A stretch of 64,000 nucleotides of DNA from NCBI RefSeq assembly GCF_000265405.1, contig NC_018010.1, positions 3,803,501 through 3,867,500 of the forward strand. Reading direction: 5' to 3'. Positions within the stretch are counted from its first letter, which is position 1, and each line of letters begins with the position of its first letter. A model generated the notes under the pieces. It made no database searches. It saw only the letters and a list, made by a program, of their open reading frames with translations, and was not told the DNA's origin. The translations under genes were made by a program, and so were the position numbers. Below are positions 28,981 to 38,151 of this stretch, in pieces. This DNA is from Belliella baltica DSM 15883. GTDB taxonomy: Bacteria; Bacteroidota; Bacteroidia; Cytophagales; Cyclobacteriaceae.

Positions 28981-29030
28981 AATTCACCAAAAAATACCTA
29001 CATATAGGTATTTTTTGGTGAATTTTTTTT
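28981..29030. terminator. Strong bidirectional terminator (19-bp perfect stem)
   Basis: A perfect 19-bp stem (28981-28999 with 29006-29024) has a 6-base loop (ACATAT) and is followed by a T run to 29030. It serves the S9 peptidase operon and can also act on the minus strand. Confidence 0.93.
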
Positions 29031-29103
29031 CTCCATATTTGAGGTGCTTTTTAGAGTAAATCTATTAGGTGTTTAAGTTTTATGTGGGATCTTATCCAAC
29101 AAA

Positions 29104-29140
29104 TAAAAAAGTCTTTATTATTGATAGGGACTTTTTTTTA
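29104..29140 (-). terminator. Intrinsic terminator of the RND efflux operon
   Basis: The arms AAAAAAGTCTT and GGGACTTTTTTT pair, with G-T pairs near the loop, just before the stop of the efflux outer-membrane gene at 29150. Read on the minus strand the second arm ends in a T run. Confidence 0.65.
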
Positions 29141-29149
29141 GATTCATTT

Positions 29150-30610
29150 TCATTGGTTCCACCCTCCACCAAGAGCTCTATAAAGCTTCGCTTTGGTTTG
29201 CAATTGTTTCACTTTTAATTCTACTAATTCAATTTCCGCCTCTAAAGCTCTTCTTTGGGCATTGGTAACTTCCAAATAATTAGCATATCCTACAGAAAAC
29301 ATCACGTTTGAATTATCAACTGATCTTTTTTGAGCAGTTACTTCTTCAACCTTCAATTCTGTTTGCTTAGCATATTGATCTATTGAGTTGACTAAATCTA
29401 AGATCTCTAGATAACTTTTGAATACTGTTTGCTCATAAGCTAAAAGAGCAATCTTTTGCTCAGAATTTGCTGCTTCAAATGACATCCGAATTGCATTTCT
29501 GTTGAAAATTGGTGCCATCAATCCAGACCCCAACTGATAAGCTGTCGAAGCAGGATTAAAAAATAATTTCCCAAAGTCAAAAGCATTAAATCCAGCCATA
29601 CCAAATAAGTTAAATGAGGGGAAAAATGCTGCTCTAGCTGCATTTAGGTCAGCTTTTGCAGCTATTAATTCCAATTCCGAACTTCTGATATCAGGTCTAT
29701 TCACCAATAGCTGCGAAGGCATTCCAATCTGAATCAATTTTGACCCCATATCTATATCAGCTAAACCATCTCTAAGGTGGTCAAAATCATATACTCCCAA
29801 CAAGCTTGATAAATATAACTCTGCTGAACGGAGCTCTCTTTGTCTTTCTATCAATTGACCTTTGGAATAAAGCATCAACGCTTCAAACTGATCTAATGCA
29901 AGTTGATTTTCCTTTCCTGCTTCTTTCAATTCCTTAGTTAAGTTAAAAGCTAATTCCTGCAATCTGATATATTCTTCTAAGATTTTAAGCTCTTCATCAA
30001 GCCCAAGTAATGTAAAATATGCAGAGGCCACCTCAGTGATCAACCAAGTTTTAACATGATTTGCCATGTCCTGAGAAGCCATCAACCTCGCCACAGCAGC
30101 TTTTTTCTTATTCTTAAATTTTCCCCATACATCCAATTCCCAATTGAATTGAGCACCAATTACAAAATCTCGATATGGGTCTGGAATCAATTTATCCTCA
30201 GGCACTGTAGGCGAAAGGTTGGAGTCTGCATTCCCTACTCCGTCCATGGTATATTCACCAAACTTTCTGGATGAAGCACCTGCTATTCCATTTACCTCTG
30301 GAAGAAAACCAACCTTAGCTATTCGATAATTTGCTCTCGCAATTTTGATTCGCTCCAAAGTTTTTAAATTATCCTGATTGTTATCCAAAGCAATATTGAT
30401 AAGCGAAATCAGGTTTTCATCTTCAAAAAAATTCTCCCAATTCAATAAGCTTATGTTGAATAAAGTATCTGATTCGAGAGCTTCCAATTGATCAAATGTA
30501 CTCGGTAAAGCTATGTTCTGATCCTGTTCAGTTTTTTTGAGTGCCTTACATGAAAACAGAAGAATCCCAGTACTTAAAGCAATGATTATATTTTTATAAT
30601 TATTTTTCAT
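29150..30610 (-). CDS. TolC/OprM-like outer-membrane efflux lipoprotein
   Basis: The 486-residue protein begins with a lipoprotein signal (ALSTGILLFSCKALKK, lipidated Cys about residue 21). It contains two TolC-type repeats of long helices and barrel strands (QFNWELDVWGKFKNKKKAA and PAFFPSFNLFG-like LNAARAAFFPSFNLFG). NodT/OprM channels are trimeric exit ducts for RND pumps. Its ATG overlaps the RND pump stop by 4 bp (30607-30610), and a terminator lies just downstream, so it is the last gene of a three-gene operon with the pump and its adaptor. Confidence 0.94.
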   Translation of the reverse strand: MKNNYKNIIIALSTGILLFSCKALKKTEQDQNIALPSTFDQLEALESDTLFNISLLNWENFFEDENLISLINIALDNNQDNLKTLERIKIARANYRIAKVGFLPEVNGIAGASSRKFGEYTMDGVGNADSNLSPTVPEDKLIPDPYRDFVIGAQFNWELDVWGKFKNKKKAAVARLMASQDMANHVKTWLITEVASAYFTLLGLDEELKILEEYIRLQELAFNLTKELKEAGKENQLALDQFEALMLYSKGQLIERQRELRSAELYLSSLLGVYDFDHLRDGLADIDMGSKLIQIGMPSQLLVNRPDIRSSELELIAAKADLNAARAAFFPSFNLFGMAGFNAFDFGKLFFNPASTAYQLGSGLMAPIFNRNAIRMSFEAANSEQKIALLAYEQTVFKSYLEILDLVNSIDQYAKQTELKVEEVTAQKRSVDNSNVMFSVGYANYLEVTNAQRRALEAEIELVELKVKQLQTKAKLYRALGGGWNQ

Positions 30611-33600
30611 TGTACTTGTTTTTGAGTTTCGACTTGCACTTCATTTTTCTTGAATTTTGAATTTAATGTTTCAAAAACTACATAAAGTCCTGGGATCAGA
30701 AATACCCCAATCAATGTCCCTATCAACATCCCTCCTGCGGCTGCAGTACCGATCGTTCTATTTCCTATTGCTCCAGCGCCTGATGCAAGGGTCAGTGGAA
30801 TGAGACCACAGATAAATGCAAAAGAAGTCATCAGAATTGGTCTAAGTCTTTCTACTCCTCCATTGATTGCACTTTGTAGTATTGAAAGTCCTTTAGCTCT
30901 GTTTTGAATAGCTATCTCTATAATTAAGATGGCGTTTTTACCCAAAAGTCCAATTAACATCACCAAAGATACTTGTGCATAAATATCATTTTCTAAACCA
31001 GTCATTTTGAGGAATAAAAAGGATCCAAAAATCCCTGCCGGAAGAGATAAAATCACAGGAAGTGGAAGGAAATAACTTTCATATTGAGCTGAAAGCAGCA
31101 GATATACGAATAGCAGACAAATCAAAAAGATATAAATAGCTTGATTACCCGAAGCAATTTGCTCTCTTGTAATTCCTGACCAGTCTGTATCAAAACCTCT
31201 TGGCAGAGTTTGCATAGCAACCTCTTCTACAGCTTTGATTGCATCCCCTGAAGAAAAACCATCAGCTGCATCACCACTAATCAAAGCTGATGTAAACATA
31301 TTGTATCTAGACAATTGCTCTGGACCATAGACTCTTTCAAGTGTAATAAAGTTGGAATAGGGAACCATCTGCCCACGATCATTCTTTGTGTACATACTCA
31401 GAATTGACTCAGGAGATGTCCTGTATTCAGGTGCAGCTTGTATCATCACTTTGTACATCTGTCCAAACCTAATGAAATTGGAAGAATAAAAACTCCCCAC
31501 ATAACTCTGAAGTGTTTCCATTGCATCATTGACAGAAATACCAAGCTTTGCAGCCTTATCATGATCTACATTAATGATATATTGAGGGAAATTCGGCTCA
31601 AAATTGGTGAAAACCTCCTTAAGTTCTGGTCGCTTATTCAAAGTCTCTACAAACTCTTGGCTAACTTGTGCCATAACTTCAAGATTCCCTCCTGTCTTAT
31701 CTTGAAGTCTCAATTCAAATCCTGAAGCATTACCAAAGCCGGGAACAGGTGGTGGGGAGAAAAATTGAACATCCGCTCCTTTGATATGAGAAACTCTATC
31801 CTGATAATCCTCTATCAACTGATTGACATTTTTATCTCTGTCACTCCAATCGACCAAGTTGATCATTCCCATTCCATAAGAAGCTCCTGCAGTCTCCGTC
31901 AATAACGAATATCCTGCCAGTGTAGAAATTGTCTCAACTTCTTCCATTGGTAAGAGACTGGCCTGCACTTGATCCATAATTACACTAGTTCTTTCAACTG
32001 TCGCACCAGGTGGAGTTGTCACATTTACATAAATCATCCCTTGATCTTCATTGGGAATAAATCCGCCAGGAACTATTGATAATCCGCCATAGGTAAGGCC
32101 AAAAAACAGAACTAATCCACCAAAAGTGATGGTTCTTCTTCCCGCAATATTTTTGATTACACTTGCATACTTACCAGCAAGCTGATCGTACCTTTTATTA
32201 AAATTAAAAAAGAACCTTTGCAAAATTCCACTTTTTGGATCATGCTCTACATCTGAAGGCCTTAACAACAAAGCACATAAGGCAGGAGAAAGTGTCAAAG
32301 CATTGATCCCTGAAATAACTATAGCAATGGCTAAAGTTAGAGAAAACTGTCTGTAAAATATCCCAACAGGACCTGACAGAAAACTCACTGGAATAAATAC
32401 TGCTGACATCACTAAAGTAATCGCAACAATAGCTCCGCCAATTTCTTTCATTGCTTCTAATGTAGCTTCCAGCGCATTTAACTTTAACTCATGCATCTTT
32501 ACATGAACAGCTTCAACTACAACGATGGCATTGTCCACGACAATTCCAATTGCTAGAACCAAAGCAAAAAGAGTTAATAAATTAATTGAAAACCCAAATA
32601 ATTGCATAAATGCAAACGTACCAATCAAAGATACTGGTACAGCTATGGCCGGAATCAAAGTTGATCTAAAATCTTGAAGGAATATAAAAACCACGATCGA
32701 AACTAAAATAAAAGCTTCTACCAAAGTCTTAATCACTTCAAAAATTGAAGCATCTAAAAACCTTGAAACATCATAGGAATAGTTAAACTCCATTCCTGGT
32801 GGGAATGAAGAAACCTGAAGCTCTTCCATCTTAGCTTTGATATTGTCTATCACTTCTCTAGCATTAGACCCAGGACGCTGTTTGATCATAATAGATGCCG
32901 AAGGTCTTCCATCAGTCATCGAAACCATATTATAATCTTGAGAATCAAACTGCACCTCGGCCACATCTCTTAACTTAAGCAAAGAACCATCTGGCAATGC
33001 TTTCAAAGTAATATTCTCAAAATCAATTTCTTGATTAAATTTCCCGGTATATCTCAAGACATATTGAAGGGCTTGAGGATCTCTATCCGAAGATATACCT
33101 GACTTTCCTGGAGCTGCTTCCACATTTTGATTTCGGATAGCTTCTGTTACATCTTGAGGAGTCAAATTATATGCAACAAGACGATCAGGATTAAGCCAAA
33201 CTCGCATGGCATAATCTCTTGAGCCCATTATTTGAGCAAAACCAACCCCATCAATTCTTTTTAGTTCAGGAAGTATATTAATATCAGCAAAATTATAAAC
33301 AAACTTCTCATCCTGCGTCGTATCTGAAGTCATCAAATTAAGGTAAAGCAACATACTATTTACTTCCTTTTCTGTCTGTACTCCAGCTCTAATCACCTCT
33401 TCAGGGAGCTCATCCAATACCGTGGCAACCCTATTCTGTACATTGACCGCTGCTTGATCTGGATCAGTTCCTACTTCAAATACAATATTGATCAAGGTTA
33501 TGCCATCATTTGTATTGACAGAAGTCATATAACTCATCCCGGGTACACCGTTGATGGCACGCTCTAAAGGAGTAGCTACAGCTTTGGACAACACCTCTGC

Positions 33601-33759
33601 ATTTGCACCTGTGTATTTAGCAGTGACAGTCACTGAGGGTGGTACGATTTCAGGGAACTGTGTTATCGGTAAAGATGTCAATGCCAATAGTCCTAAAAGG
33701 GTAATAAATACAGATATTACTGTAGAAAGTATTGGCCTTCTAATGAATAATTCAAACAT
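30607..33759 (-). CDS. RND multidrug efflux pump, HAE1/AcrB type
   Basis: The 1050-residue inner-membrane pump has the standard start (MFELFIRRPILSTVISVFITLLG), two large periplasmic loops and 12 membrane helices. The TM10 lysine motif is present (IGLLGKNAILIIEIA). In TM4 the expected tandem Asp of the proton path reads Asp409-Asn410 (VVDNAIVVVEAV); I checked the codons (GAC AAT at 32535-32530). Proton-coupled drug export is the expected role, with the membrane-fusion protein encoded upstream and the outer-membrane channel downstream. The pump starts 23 bp after the adaptor stop. Confidence 0.95.
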   Translation of the reverse strand: MFELFIRRPILSTVISVFITLLGLLALTSLPITQFPEIVPPSVTVTAKYTGANAEVLSKAVATPLERAINGVPGMSYMTSVNTNDGITLINIVFEVGTDPDQAAVNVQNRVATVLDELPEEVIRAGVQTEKEVNSMLLYLNLMTSDTTQDEKFVYNFADINILPELKRIDGVGFAQIMGSRDYAMRVWLNPDRLVAYNLTPQDVTEAIRNQNVEAAPGKSGISSDRDPQALQYVLRYTGKFNQEIDFENITLKALPDGSLLKLRDVAEVQFDSQDYNMVSMTDGRPSASIMIKQRPGSNAREVIDNIKAKMEELQVSSFPPGMEFNYSYDVSRFLDASIFEVIKTLVEAFILVSIVVFIFLQDFRSTLIPAIAVPVSLIGTFAFMQLFGFSINLLTLFALVLAIGIVVDNAIVVVEAVHVKMHELKLNALEATLEAMKEIGGAIVAITLVMSAVFIPVSFLSGPVGIFYRQFSLTLAIAIVISGINALTLSPALCALLLRPSDVEHDPKSGILQRFFFNFNKRYDQLAGKYASVIKNIAGRRTITFGGLVLFFGLTYGGLSIVPGGFIPNEDQGMIYVNVTTPPGATVERTSVIMDQVQASLLPMEEVETISTLAGYSLLTETAGASYGMGMINLVDWSDRDKNVNQLIEDYQDRVSHIKGADVQFFSPPPVPGFGNASGFELRLQDKTGGNLEVMAQVSQEFVETLNKRPELKEVFTNFEPNFPQYIINVDHDKAAKLGISVNDAMETLQSYVGSFYSSNFIRFGQMYKVMIQAAPEYRTSPESILSMYTKNDRGQMVPYSNFITLERVYGPEQLSRYNMFTSALISGDAADGFSSGDAIKAVEEVAMQTLPRGFDTDWSGITREQIASGNQAIYIFLICLLFVYLLLSAQYESYFLPLPVILSLPAGIFGSFLFLKMTGLENDIYAQVSLVMLIGLLGKNAILIIEIAIQNRAKGLSILQSAINGGVERLRPILMTSFAFICGLIPLTLASGAGAIGNRTIGTAAAGGMLIGTLIGVFLIPGLYVVFETLNSKFKKNEVQVETQKQVQ

Positions 33760-33782
33760 GATTTTGTCTTTTTATTAACCTA

Positions 33783-34943
33783 TTAAAAAGCATTTACCAA
33801 AGTATCATAAGCTTCCTTTTCAGAAACACGCATAGGAATGATTTCCATGCCATCTTTCAACTGCTGAATACCTTCAAAAATTATCTTATCTCCAGGTTCA
33901 AAACTATCTGAAATATAATACACACCATATCTTTGAAGTGGAACAAAACTTCTTACTCTTACTTTATTGTCTTTATCCAAAATATAGACATAGCTATAAT
34001 CTTGAATCTCAAAAGTTGATTTTTGGGGGATAAGAAATATATTCTCCAAAGTATTATCCATTTGGATTTTACCACTAGCGCCATGTTTAATCAGCTTATC
34101 TGGATTAGGAAATCTTACTCTAAAGGCAATCGATCCCGTACCTTTTTCAAAATCTGCCTCCATAGTTTCTAATTTACCTGAATATTGATAGGTCTGTCCA
34201 TCAGAAAGGATTAAAGAAACGACTTCATCTTCTTCTAAAGCTGACATTTTTTTTGACTCCAGTCTATCTCGCATATATTTGAGATATTCGTTTTCTGTGA
34301 CTTTGTAGTAAGCAAATACCTCAGAAATATCTGTGATATTAGTTAAAAGGTCACCTGCTGTGACTAAACTTCCTGTTTTATAAGGGATTCGATCAACTAT
34401 CCCATCAAAAGGTGCTCTGATCGTAGTGTAAGACAATCCGGTTTGAGCATTTTTTAGCAATGCCTCTGTTTCAAGAATTGCAGATTGAGACACAGAGTTT
34501 TTTGCTCTTGCCAATTCTAACTCAGATGGAGAAATGATCTTTTTATCTACCAAAATTTTGAGTCTTTCAACTTCAAGTGCAGTAGATTTAGCCTCTGCTC
34601 TAGCTTGCATCAATTTAGCATTTGCAGAATTAACCATCTCATTGAATTCATTCGAGGTCAATTGAAAAAGTGGCTGCCCTTTTTTGACAGTTTGACCTTC
34701 GTCCACGTAAATTTTATCTACAAAACCCTCTACTTTAGCCCTTACTTCTACAAATTGAACAGCTTGAAGATCTGCAACATAGGTCTTTGGGACTTCGATA
34801 GATTTTGGTTGAAGATCTAGCACAGGAATATCTGCTAGGATCACATTAGATTGATTCTTTCCATTTCCTGACTGACAAGAAGTTAAAATGACAGCAGCTA
34901 AGAAAGAGAAACTGAAAATACTTTTTGAGAAGTTCAAATGCAT
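33783..34943 (-). CDS. RND efflux periplasmic adaptor lipoprotein
   Basis: From the ATG at 34943 the product has 386 residues and opens with a proper lipoprotein signal (SFLAAVILTSCQSG, Cys about residue 23). An in-frame ATG at 34982 would add 13 residues in front of the signal, so I prefer the shorter form. The order is lipoyl-like half (VEGFVDKIYVDEGQTVKKGQ), helical hairpin (about 85-150), second lipoyl half (TIRAPFDGIVDRIP), then the beta-barrel and membrane-proximal domains. It belongs to the AcrA/MexA family and bridges pump and outer-membrane channel. It is the first gene of the efflux operon; no TetR or other regulator is adjacent. Confidence 0.93.
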   Translation of the reverse strand: MHLNFSKSIFSFSFLAAVILTSCQSGNGKNQSNVILADIPVLDLQPKSIEVPKTYVADLQAVQFVEVRAKVEGFVDKIYVDEGQTVKKGQPLFQLTSNEFNEMVNSANAKLMQARAEAKSTALEVERLKILVDKKIISPSELELARAKNSVSQSAILETEALLKNAQTGLSYTTIRAPFDGIVDRIPYKTGSLVTAGDLLTNITDISEVFAYYKVTENEYLKYMRDRLESKKMSALEEDEVVSLILSDGQTYQYSGKLETMEADFEKGTGSIAFRVRFPNPDKLIKHGASGKIQMDNTLENIFLIPQKSTFEIQDYSYVYILDKDNKVRVRSFVPLQRYGVYYISDSFEPGDKIIFEGIQQLKDGMEIIPMRVSEKEAYDTLVNAF

Positions 34944-35062
34944 GATCTTCCCATTAGATTTAAACAAACCTTTGGAATTCATAAGATTGAGAGATAAATG
35001 AATAATTAAACTTCTTACGATGAAGAACTTAAGAGCAAATAAAATTTAAAAACAAAGTGACT

Positions 35063-35431
35063 TCAGGGAGCATTGGAGGATATTATTTTCTCCAAAACCA
35101 ATTGAAAATATGGTAAATCACCTGTAAAATTTAGAAAAGTTATAAGGATAAACTCCGCCTTTGGTTCAACGAAAGGAACTAAGTAATCAAATACTTTTGT
35201 GATCTCGATTCGTTTAATTTTAATTACTTTGGTTAAAGATTGATTTCTTAAAAATGTCTCAGGAAAATCAAAATAATCAAAGTCTAAAGCTTCTATAAAC
35301 TCACCTTGAAAAACTGACTTATCAACTTTATCAAAGCTATCTATGACTGCTAAGCTTGAGAAAAATAAAGCCATGAACACAGTTAAAAACTGTATTTGTC
35401 GGGCAAAGCTTATTCTCAATTTTTGAAACAT
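35063..35431 (-). CDS. Small hypothetical protein with N-terminal membrane segment
   Basis: The 122-residue frame has an N-terminal hydrophobic stretch (QFLTVFMALFFSSLAVI, about 13-29) that could be a signal anchor. A mixed acidic/aromatic region follows (FIEALDFDYFDFPETFL). I recognise no family. TAATTTTG, a perfect -7 match, lies only a few bases upstream of the ATG, which would make the message nearly leaderless. It sits between the efflux operon and fmt. It may be a real lineage-specific gene; a spurious frame cannot be excluded. Confidence 0.45.
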   Translation of the reverse strand: MFQKLRISFARQIQFLTVFMALFFSSLAVIDSFDKVDKSVFQGEFIEALDFDYFDFPETFLRNQSLTKVIKIKRIEITKVFDYLVPFVEPKAEFILITFLNFTGDLPYFQLVLEKIISSNAP

Positions 35432-35728
35432 GAAACAAAATTAATCAAATTTTAAAAATTCAGCTTAAAATTTATATTAGTGGAATTTATTTTTGATTTT
35501 TTTTGAAAAATGATGTTGAAAAAAGAAATAAAATAAGAAATATATATTTTGACTTTAAAGGATTAAAAGCAAGAAAACACATGTTTTTATTTCACAATAA
35601 AAATAAAATTTTAAAAAATCATTTGTATGAAATTTTAAATAAAAGGCCCAATAAAATTAACTTTCAAGATAAACGCAGTTTGGATTTTTAGATAAGCTAA
35701 TACTTTAGAACTTTGAAACAATTAAAAT
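35432..35728. other. Very AT-rich intergenic region before fmt
   Basis: The 297 bp are extremely AT-rich with long A and T runs. A Lys/Asn-rich 62-codon frame on the plus strand (35503-35691) looks like a by-product of composition. I see no RNA gene, repeat or convincing promoter here. Confidence 0.5.
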
Positions 35729-36661
35729 ATGAACATGAAAAAAGACCTAAGAATCATATATATGGGAACTCCTGAGTTTGCAGTCCCCTCTTTGGAGTTA
35801 TTAAATAAAAATGGTTGGAATGTTGTAGCAGTGATAACTGCACCAGACAAACCCAAAGGAAGAGGTCAAAAAATGATCCCTTCTCCTGTCAAAGAATCCG
35901 CTGTGAAACTCAATATCCCGGTTTTACAACCTACTAATCTCAAATCTCCTGAATTTTTAAAAGAACTAGCAGGTTTTAAAGCAGATATTCAGGTTGTGGT
36001 TGCATTTAGGATGTTACCTGAAGCTGTTTGGAATATGCCGCCACGAGGGACTTTTAATCTTCATGCATCTCTTCTACCCAATTACCGAGGAGCCGCCCCT
36101 ATCAATTGGGCAATTATCAACGGTGAAAAAGAAACTGGTGTGACGACATTTTTTCTAAAACATGAAATTGATACTGGAAGCATTATTTTTCAAGAAAAGG
36201 AAGCTATTCTTGAGGATGATAATATTGGAACTTTGTACGAAAAATTAATGAAAAAAGGATCCTTATTGGTTCTCAAAACCATCGAAGCAGTAGCAGAAGG
36301 AGACATCACACCGCTTCCTCAAGATGAAAGCCTAGCCAAACATCACGCTCCCAAAATTTATAAAGAGACCTGTCAAATAGACTGGGAAAAATCCGCATTT
36401 GATATTCACAATTTGGTAAGAGGTTTATCTCCCTATCCAGCTGCTTGGACTATTTTAAATGAAAAAAATTGTAAAATTTTCAAAACTAAAATAAACAAAG
36501 AAAGCCTCCCTAATCTCAATCCTGGAGCATTCAAAACAGACGGAAAGTCACAACTAACATTCAAATGCGGGGAGGATGCAATAGACATTTTAGAACTGCA
36601 AATTGAAGGCAAAAAAAGAATGGCGATAGATGACTTCCTAAGAGGCAATAAGTTTGACTAA
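35729..36661 (+). CDS. fmt: Methionyl-tRNA formyltransferase
   Basis: The 310-residue enzyme formylates initiator Met-tRNA from 10-formyl-THF. The N-terminal Rossmann-like domain (about 1-190) carries YMGTPEFAVPSL, the folate/catalytic motif FNLHASLLPNYRGAAPINWA (Asn and His of the active site) and the Asp in EIDTGSI. The C-terminal OB-like tRNA-binding domain covers about 205-310 (VRGLSPYPAAW). The start is MNMKKDLRIIYMG; the second Met two codons in is equally plausible. It is monocistronic here, not next to def as in many other phyla. Confidence 0.96.
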   Translation: MNMKKDLRIIYMGTPEFAVPSLELLNKNGWNVVAVITAPDKPKGRGQKMIPSPVKESAVKLNIPVLQPTNLKSPEFLKELAGFKADIQVVVAFRMLPEAVWNMPPRGTFNLHASLLPNYRGAAPINWAIINGEKETGVTTFFLKHEIDTGSIIFQEKEAILEDDNIGTLYEKLMKKGSLLVLKTIEAVAEGDITPLPQDESLAKHHAPKIYKETCQIDWEKSAFDIHNLVRGLSPYPAAWTILNEKNCKIFKTKINKESLPNLNPGAFKTDGKSQLTFKCGEDAIDILELQIEGKKRMAIDDFLRGNKFD

Positions 36662-37033
36662 AAATAAGATAAAAAAAGCCAACTCTCTCCAGATACCATT
36701 TAAAAATAATCGAAATCTTATATTTGGAAAGCTGCGCCGCAGCGCAAATCTGTATAGTGAACCGCAGACAATTATTATCCGCAATATTATAGGTAATAGA
36801 AGCACATAGCTGTATAATTGCGGACAAACAAATGTTATTGAAAAACAAGAAAGATTTTAAATATGACAAGAATTCTTGTAAATTTTAAATTGCATTGGAA
36901 TGCTCAATAATTGAGGTGTGAATTATGGGTTTTGAGGAGATTGGTTGCCCTTTTCAAAGAGTAAAACCATTCGTAAGGGATTATCCTACAATGATTTCCG
37001 CAAATAAAATAGTAGAATATCACATCATTTTTT
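36662..37033. other. Gene-free region with several palindromes and a GC-rich patch
   Basis: No ORF is supported. The stretch 36727-36800 is noticeably more GC-rich than its surroundings and contains CTGCGCCGCAG. An inverted pair TCCGCAAT (36778-36785) / ATTGCGGA (36817-36824) brackets 31 bp. A perfect 14-bp palindrome ACAAGAATTCTTGT lies at 36866-36879, and CTCAAT-A-ATTGAG at 36903-36915. The last two could be operators for the DUF4412 gene; the GC-rich patch may be a remnant of inserted DNA. Confidence 0.45.
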
Positions 37034-37064
37034 TTGACTTTACACAAGCTAAATCTTACCTTTA
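37034..37064 (+). promoter_or_regulatory. Candidate Bacteroidota-type promoter of the DUF4412 gene
   Basis: TTG at 37034-37036, preceded by a T run, is followed after 20 bp by TACCTTTA at 37057-37064. This is one mismatch from TANNTTTG at the expected spacing. Transcription would start near 37071, 20 bp before the ATG at 37091. Confidence 0.5.
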
Positions 37065-37090
37065 TTTTTATAAATAAAAACCTATTTATT

Positions 37091-38011
37091 ATGAAGAATT
37101 TAATAAGACTTTTGCTCTTTATTTTTATCATTGCTTTATCGTTTGAATCAAAGGCACAACTTGGAAATAGGCTTAAGCAAGCAGCCTCCAAAGGGCTTGG
37201 AAACGCACTAGAAAAAAGAGTAGAAAAAGAAGCAGAGAAAATCGCTCAAAGGCAACTAGAGAAAGCTTTTCAAGACATATACGGTCCTGAAATGCCATCG
37301 GGAGGGGGCTTTGATATGAATAAAATCCTTGAAGGCATTTCTATGGATGTAGAGACTGCATCAGAATATAGATTTCAGGGATATTCCAATATGCTTATCA
37401 AGAGTACCGATGAAAATGGCAAAACTCAAGATCCATTTCAAATGAAAACTTTTTTTGATCAGGACGGAAAAACTGTAGCTATGGAATTTGAGAACCGTGA
37501 TAAAAACAGTTCAGGCAAAACAATCCTAATTTATGATTTGGAAAGAAATGCTTCAATTTTTCTTTTGGATGCTAATGGTGAAAAAAGCAGCATGGCATAT
37601 GCATACGATTTCACAAAAATGACTGAAAATGGGGATTTTGAAGATTGGGAAAAAGACTTAGAAAATGAAAATTTTGAACTTAAAAAAACAGGAAATAAAA
37701 AAATCATTCATGGTTACGGGTGTGAGGAATATGTCGCTGATTCTGAGGATGGGATTGCTACATATTGGATTACAGACAAACCAATCGAAGGAAGTGCAGC
37801 TTTTTGGGGTCAGAGTAATCCACTAATCAACTTCTCAAACTATCAATCAAAATCGATGGAAAATATTCCTAATGGTCACATGATGGAAATGTATTTTGAG
37901 AGCAAATTAGATCAATCAAAATCAGAAATCACAATCACTGAAATCAACGATACTTCCAAAATCACATTTGACATTCAGGAATATCCAAACATCTTAAAAT
38001 CAAAGCAATAA
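37091..38011 (+). CDS. Secreted DUF4412-like protein
   Basis: From the ATG at 37091 (MKNLIRLLLFIFIIALSFES) the protein has 306 residues with a good signal peptide ending near KAQ (about residue 23). A TTG reading from 37034 would place the start inside the -33 promoter element and is rejected. After a Lys/Glu-rich helical segment (about 30-70) the body has the pattern of DUF4412 proteins: TILIYDLERNASIFLLD, a HGYGCEEYVAD turn, then IATYWITDKP. The family is common and uncharacterised in Bacteroidota, predicted periplasmic or surface-exposed. No partner gene is evident; fmt and folA flank it. Confidence 0.8.
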   Translation: MKNLIRLLLFIFIIALSFESKAQLGNRLKQAASKGLGNALEKRVEKEAEKIAQRQLEKAFQDIYGPEMPSGGGFDMNKILEGISMDVETASEYRFQGYSNMLIKSTDENGKTQDPFQMKTFFDQDGKTVAMEFENRDKNSSGKTILIYDLERNASIFLLDANGEKSSMAYAYDFTKMTENGDFEDWEKDLENENFELKKTGNKKIIHGYGCEEYVADSEDGIATYWITDKPIEGSAAFWGQSNPLINFSNYQSKSMENIPNGHMMEMYFESKLDQSKSEITITEINDTSKITFDIQEYPNILKSKQ

Positions 38012-38151
38012 GACTCCTCTTCGCAAAATTTTCTCATTCCTTATATCTTCTTGAAAATATTCAAAATTAATTTCTTTTTAGAGTTTGTCGAAATTGATTT
38101 TTTGGCTTGAAAATCCTTGGTATCTTGTATGCTAAACTTACAAAGAAAGCA

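Noticed and set aside
35503..35691. 62-codon Lys/Asn-rich frame upstream of fmt
   Set aside because: Composition mirrors the very AT-rich DNA; no homology, and better read as promoter-side spacer.
37034..37090. Longer start (TTG 37034) for the DUF4412 protein
   Set aside because: It overlaps the predicted -33 element and would put 19 residues in front of a normal signal peptide.
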